Under the pieces are notes generated by a model, which searched no databases, was not told the DNA's origin, and worked only from the letters and a program-made list of their open reading frames with translations. The position numbers and the translations under genes were made by a program. Positions 14,088-16,089 of a stretch of 16,089 nucleotides of DNA are shown here, one piece after another. The DNA is from Clostridia bacterium (lineage in GTDB: Bacteria; Bacillota; Clostridia; Christensenellales; CAG-917). Numbering within the stretch: the first letter of the stretch is position 1; every line of letters starts with the position of its first letter. The DNA lies in assembly GCA_900769205.1 (NCBI GenBank), contig CAAGFS010000109.1:1-16089 (forward strand). Direction: 5' to 3'.

Positions 14088-15179
14088 ATGAGTGACAAGA
14101 AAAAACGCGTTGTGGTCGGAATGTCGGGCGGTGTGGATAGCGCCGTATCCGCTGCTCTGCTCAAAGAGCAGGGATTTGACGTTGTCGGACTTTATATGTC
14201 CAACTGGAAGGAAACGGACGAAGGCGGTTGTTGCACGGGTGAGCAGGATTGGACGGACGTCAAATACGTCTGCGACAAAATCGGCATCCCGTATTACTCC
14301 GTCGATTTTTCCGAGCAGTATATGGACAACGTGTTCAAGCTCTTTGTCGAGGAGTACAAGAAGGGCAGGACGCCCAATCCCGACGTGCTTTGCAATCGCG
14401 AAGTCAAATTCGGACCTTTTGCGGACTTTGCTCGTCAACTCGGGGCGGACTATATCGCGACGGGGCATTATTGCAAGGTGCGGCACGAGGGCGACAAGCA
14501 TTATCTTCTGCGCGCGGTTGACGAAAACAAGGATCAGACGTATTTTCTCAATCAGGTTTCGTCGCATCAGTTGCGCGACGTCATTTTTCCGCTGGGAGAT
14601 CTGACAAAACCCGAGGTGCGCGAGCTTGCGCTCAGATTCGACATTCCCGTCGCAAAGAAAAAGGACAGCACGGGCATTTGCTTTATAGGCGAGCGCAATT
14701 TCAGACAATTTCTGTCACAATATATCCCTATGAAAGACGGCGACATCGTCACGCAGGACGGCAAGGTTGTGGGCAGACATCACGGAGTGTATTTCTACAC
14801 GCTCGGTCAACGTCGCGGACTCGGCATAGGCGGAAGTGCGGACGGCAATGGCGAAAGATGGTTTGTTCTTGACAAAAACGTCGAAAAAAATCTGCTCGTC
14901 GTGTCGCAAGGCGAAGACGACGTGCTTTTCAAGGACGGACTCGTCACGGAAGGGTTCAACTTCATCACTCCTCCGCCTGCAAAAGAGTTTGACTGCCTTG
15001 TGCGCATAAAACATCGCCAGCCGTTGCAGAACGCACGCGCGACTGTGCTTGAAAACGGCGACGTCAGAATCGTCTTCGAGCAAAAACAGCGCGCGATTGC
15101 GCAAGGACAGTATGCCGTCGTGTACGACGGACAGATTTGCCTCGGCGGCGGCGTGATAAACCGCTCGTTCGATTTGTAA
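14088..15179 (+). CDS. mnmA: tRNA-specific 2-thiouridylase MnmA
   Basis: Puts sulphur on the wobble uridine (s2U34) of tRNAs for Lys, Glu and Gln, using ATP and a persulfide sulphur donor. The 363-residue length is normal. The PP-loop ATP-binding motif SGGVDS is at 13-18, the catalytic Cys102 in NPDVLCNREVKF, and the second catalytic Cys198 in GICFIGER, the same spacing as in the E. coli enzyme. The central domain carries ATGHYC and DQTYFL; the C-terminal beta-barrel ends with GQYAVVYDG and CLGGGVI. The start ATG follows the promoter by only about 9 nt and lacks a Shine-Dalgarno sequence; the next residues (SDKKKRVVVGMSGG) lead directly into the PP-loop, so no later start fits. It is a housekeeping gene with its own terminator, unrelated to the uronate operon. 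Confidence 0.97.
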   Translation: MSDKKKRVVVGMSGGVDSAVSAALLKEQGFDVVGLYMSNWKETDEGGCCTGEQDWTDVKYVCDKIGIPYYSVDFSEQYMDNVFKLFVEEYKKGRTPNPDVLCNREVKFGPFADFARQLGADYIATGHYCKVRHEGDKHYLLRAVDENKDQTYFLNQVSSHQLRDVIFPLGDLTKPEVRELALRFDIPVAKKKDSTGICFIGERNFRQFLSQYIPMKDGDIVTQDGKVVGRHHGVYFYTLGQRRGLGIGGSADGNGERWFVLDKNVEKNLLVVSQGEDDVLFKDGLVTEGFNFITPPPAKEFDCLVRIKHRQPLQNARATVLENGDVRIVFEQKQRAIAQGQYAVVYDGQICLGGGVINRSFDL

Positions 15180-15248
15180 GCCGACTCGATTGACGTTTTT
15201 TGTGCCAAACTGTTTTTTGACGTTTAATATGCGCGATATGCATACGTC

Positions 15249-15273
15249 GCCCCGCAATCCGCGGGGCTTTTTT
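15249..15273 (+). terminator. Rho-independent terminator of mnmA
   Basis: A perfect 7-bp GC stem, GCCCCGC/GCGGGGC, with an AATCC loop is followed directly by six T. It separates mnmA from the rRNA operon. Confidence 0.92.
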
Positions 15274-15500
15274 ATTGCACGGTTTCGGGGCGCGTTCTCT
15301 TTCTAATATAAAAACGCTTATCGTATATTATATAACAATAAATACGCGTATATGCGTGCGCGCGCACGCGCGATAACGTACGCGGAGAGCGAAGGGCAGA
15401 GGGGGCGGGCAAGTTTTCGGAAGAAAAATCGGACACTTTGCAAGATAACTCGAAAAAGAAAAATATTTTGCAAAAAATTCGTTTTTTCGCTGAAAAACGC
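15274..15500 (+). promoter_or_regulatory. rRNA operon upstream region without genes
   Basis: No credible gene is seen; an open frame starting in the CG-repeat at 15352 is low-complexity and lacks a ribosome binding site. The left part is AT-rich with TATATTATATAAC near 15323-15335, then comes the alternating purine-pyrimidine tract. The right part (about 15430-15500) is rich in A and T runs and could act as UP elements for the first rRNA promoter. Confidence 0.5.
15342..15372. repeat. 31-nt perfectly alternating purine-pyrimidine tract with 16-bp palindrome (Z-DNA candidate)
   Basis: Every base from 15342 to 15372 alternates purine and pyrimidine, mostly CG with some TA, TG and CA steps. Inside it, GCGTGCGC/GCGCACGC (15354-15369) is a perfect 16-bp palindrome. 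Both properties favour left-handed DNA or cruciform extrusion under negative supercoiling. Confidence 0.75.
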
Positions 15501-15542
15501 TTTACAAAAAAATCTCAAAGTAGTAGTATATGCAAGCTGTCA
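15501..15542 (+). promoter_or_regulatory. rRNA operon promoter P1
   Basis: TTTACA (15501-15506) and TAGTAT (15524-15529) are spaced by 17 bp, preceded by A/T tracts. From the -10 box on, TAGTATATGCAAGCTGTCA (15524-15542) recurs in P2 with one change. Confidence 0.75.
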
Positions 15543-15623
15543 GAAAGCAGTGGAAAAACTCAATAGTGCAGACGCGCAAGCGGACACACAACATTTTGGG
15601 TCTGGATACGGCGAAGCAAAAAC

Positions 15624-15641
15624 TTCAAAAAACTTTTTGAA
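15624..15641. repeat. Inverted repeat upstream of rRNA P2
   Basis: Arms TTCAAAAA and TTTTTGAA are separated by 2 nt. It sits about 18 bp before the P2 -35 box, within a run of A and T tracts. It could act as an UP element or as a protein-binding site. Confidence 0.45.
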
Positions 15642-15658
15642 AATCTTTTGAAAAACCG

Positions 15659-15700
15659 TTGACAAAGAAAATTGCTTATGATAGTATATGAAAGCTGTCA
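15659..15700 (+). promoter_or_regulatory. rRNA operon promoter P2
   Basis: A perfect TTGACA (15659-15664) and TAGTAT (15682-15687) are spaced by 17 bp. TAGTATATGAAAGCTGTCA (15682-15700) repeats the P1 core, 158 bp downstream of it. Predicted transcription start is near 15694, giving a leader of about 130 nt before 16S. Confidence 0.85.
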
Positions 15701-15824
15701 CAAATTGACGGCAACGAACCTTGATAATTGAACATATTTGGAAAAGCGATTTTAATGTGAATTAAATCATTGTTAAAAACGTCTAAAAAACCTTTGAACA
15801 AAAAGTTATAGGACAGTCAAGATT
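15701..15824 (+). other. rRNA leader with boxA-like antitermination elements
   Basis: The transcribed leader before 16S contains CCTTGATAATTGAACA (15719-15734), which resembles the CTTTGAAAACTGAACA-type element in other Firmicutes rRNA leaders, and CCTTTGAACAAAAAG (15791-15805), a second boxA-like stretch. The processing stem partner lies beyond 16S and outside the window. Confidence 0.5.
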
Positions 15825-16089
15825 GAACTCAAGAGTTTGATCCTGGCTCAGGACGAACGCTGGCGGCATGCTTAACACATGCAAGTCGAACGGACTGATT
15901 CCTTCGGGATGAAAGTTAGTGGCGAACGGGTGAGTAATGTATGAGCAACCTGCCTCTGTCAACGGGATAACAGTCGGAAACGACTGCTAATACGGTATAT
16001 GACCACAGCACCGCATGGTGCAGCGGTAAAAGATTTTATCGGACAGAGATGGGCTCATATCCCATTAGGTAGTTGGTGAGATAACAGCC
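15825..16089 (+). rRNA. rrs: 16S ribosomal RNA (5' part, runs off the window)
   Basis: The universal start AGAGTTTGATCCTGGCTCAG begins at 15832, which is E. coli position 8, so the mature 5' end is near 15825. It is followed by the conserved GACGAACGCTGGCGGC, ACACATGCAAGTCGAACG and GGCGAACGGGTGAGTAA segments. About 265 nt, one sixth of the gene, are present. The short helix in the V1 region and the GGCGGCATGCTTAACACATG pattern fit a clostridial lineage; a finer placement needs a database search. Confidence 0.98.

Noticed and set aside
15352..15651. 99-codon open frame upstream of 16S
   Set aside because: It starts in a CG-alternating tract, is rich in Lys and Arg, lacks a ribosome binding site, and overlaps the first rRNA promoter and the upstream elements of the second.

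Overview
The window reads as chromosomal DNA from a member of the Bacillota, most likely an uncultured gut Clostridia relative (perhaps Christensenellales-like). Supporting signs are a clostridial-looking 16S rRNA 5' end, AGGAG-type ribosome binding sites, short-form UxuA and SDR-type UxuB enzymes, a GPH-family sugar symporter, and a surface protein built from Ig-like, InlB-like and CxxC repeats. Lineage is an inference; only about 265 nt of 16S are visible.

Layout. (1) Positions 1-1271 hold the 3' end of a large membrane-anchored surface protein, followed by a terminator. (2) Positions 1482-2622 hold a single-gene Gfo/Idh/MocA oxidoreductase with its own near-consensus promoter, then a degenerate tandem repeat of about 21 bp and a bidirectional terminator. 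(3) An AraC-type regulator (2693-3541, minus strand) is transcribed divergently from a tightly packed operon (3646-13327). The 104-bp gap between them holds both promoters and two AraC-like half-sites 21 bp apart. (4) The operon order is uxaC, uxuA, SDR-type uxuB, eda, kdgK, a TIM-barrel sugar isomerase/epimerase, a second Gfo/Idh oxidoreductase, a GPH sodium:sugar symporter with a cysteine-rich tail, and a type-B carboxylesterase. (5) An AT-richer orphan membrane protein gene with different codon use follows (13434-14030). (6) mnmA (tRNA 2-thiouridylase) and its terminator come next. (7) The window ends in an rRNA operon: a 31-nt alternating purine-pyrimidine tract, two tandem promoters sharing a near-identical 19-nt core, a leader, and the first part of 16S rRNA.

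How it works together. The first five operon genes form the complete route from D-glucuronate through fructuronate, mannonate, 2-keto-3-deoxygluconate (KDG) and KDPG to pyruvate plus glyceraldehyde 3-phosphate. The last four genes look like uptake and pre-processing of a glucuronate-containing compound. No glycoside hydrolase or polysaccharide lyase is encoded in the window. Instead there are two Gfo/Idh oxidoreductases, a TIM-barrel isomerase/epimerase and an esterase, which are the enzyme classes used in redox-assisted (3-keto) glycoside cleavage and in ester cleavage. This is the most interesting functional lead, but it is a hypothesis.

A second theme is gene expression. The mnmA and araC promoters predict nearly leaderless mRNAs, and the first Gfo/Idh gene has a leader of only about 10 nt, while the operon genes carry ordinary Shine-Dalgarno sequences.
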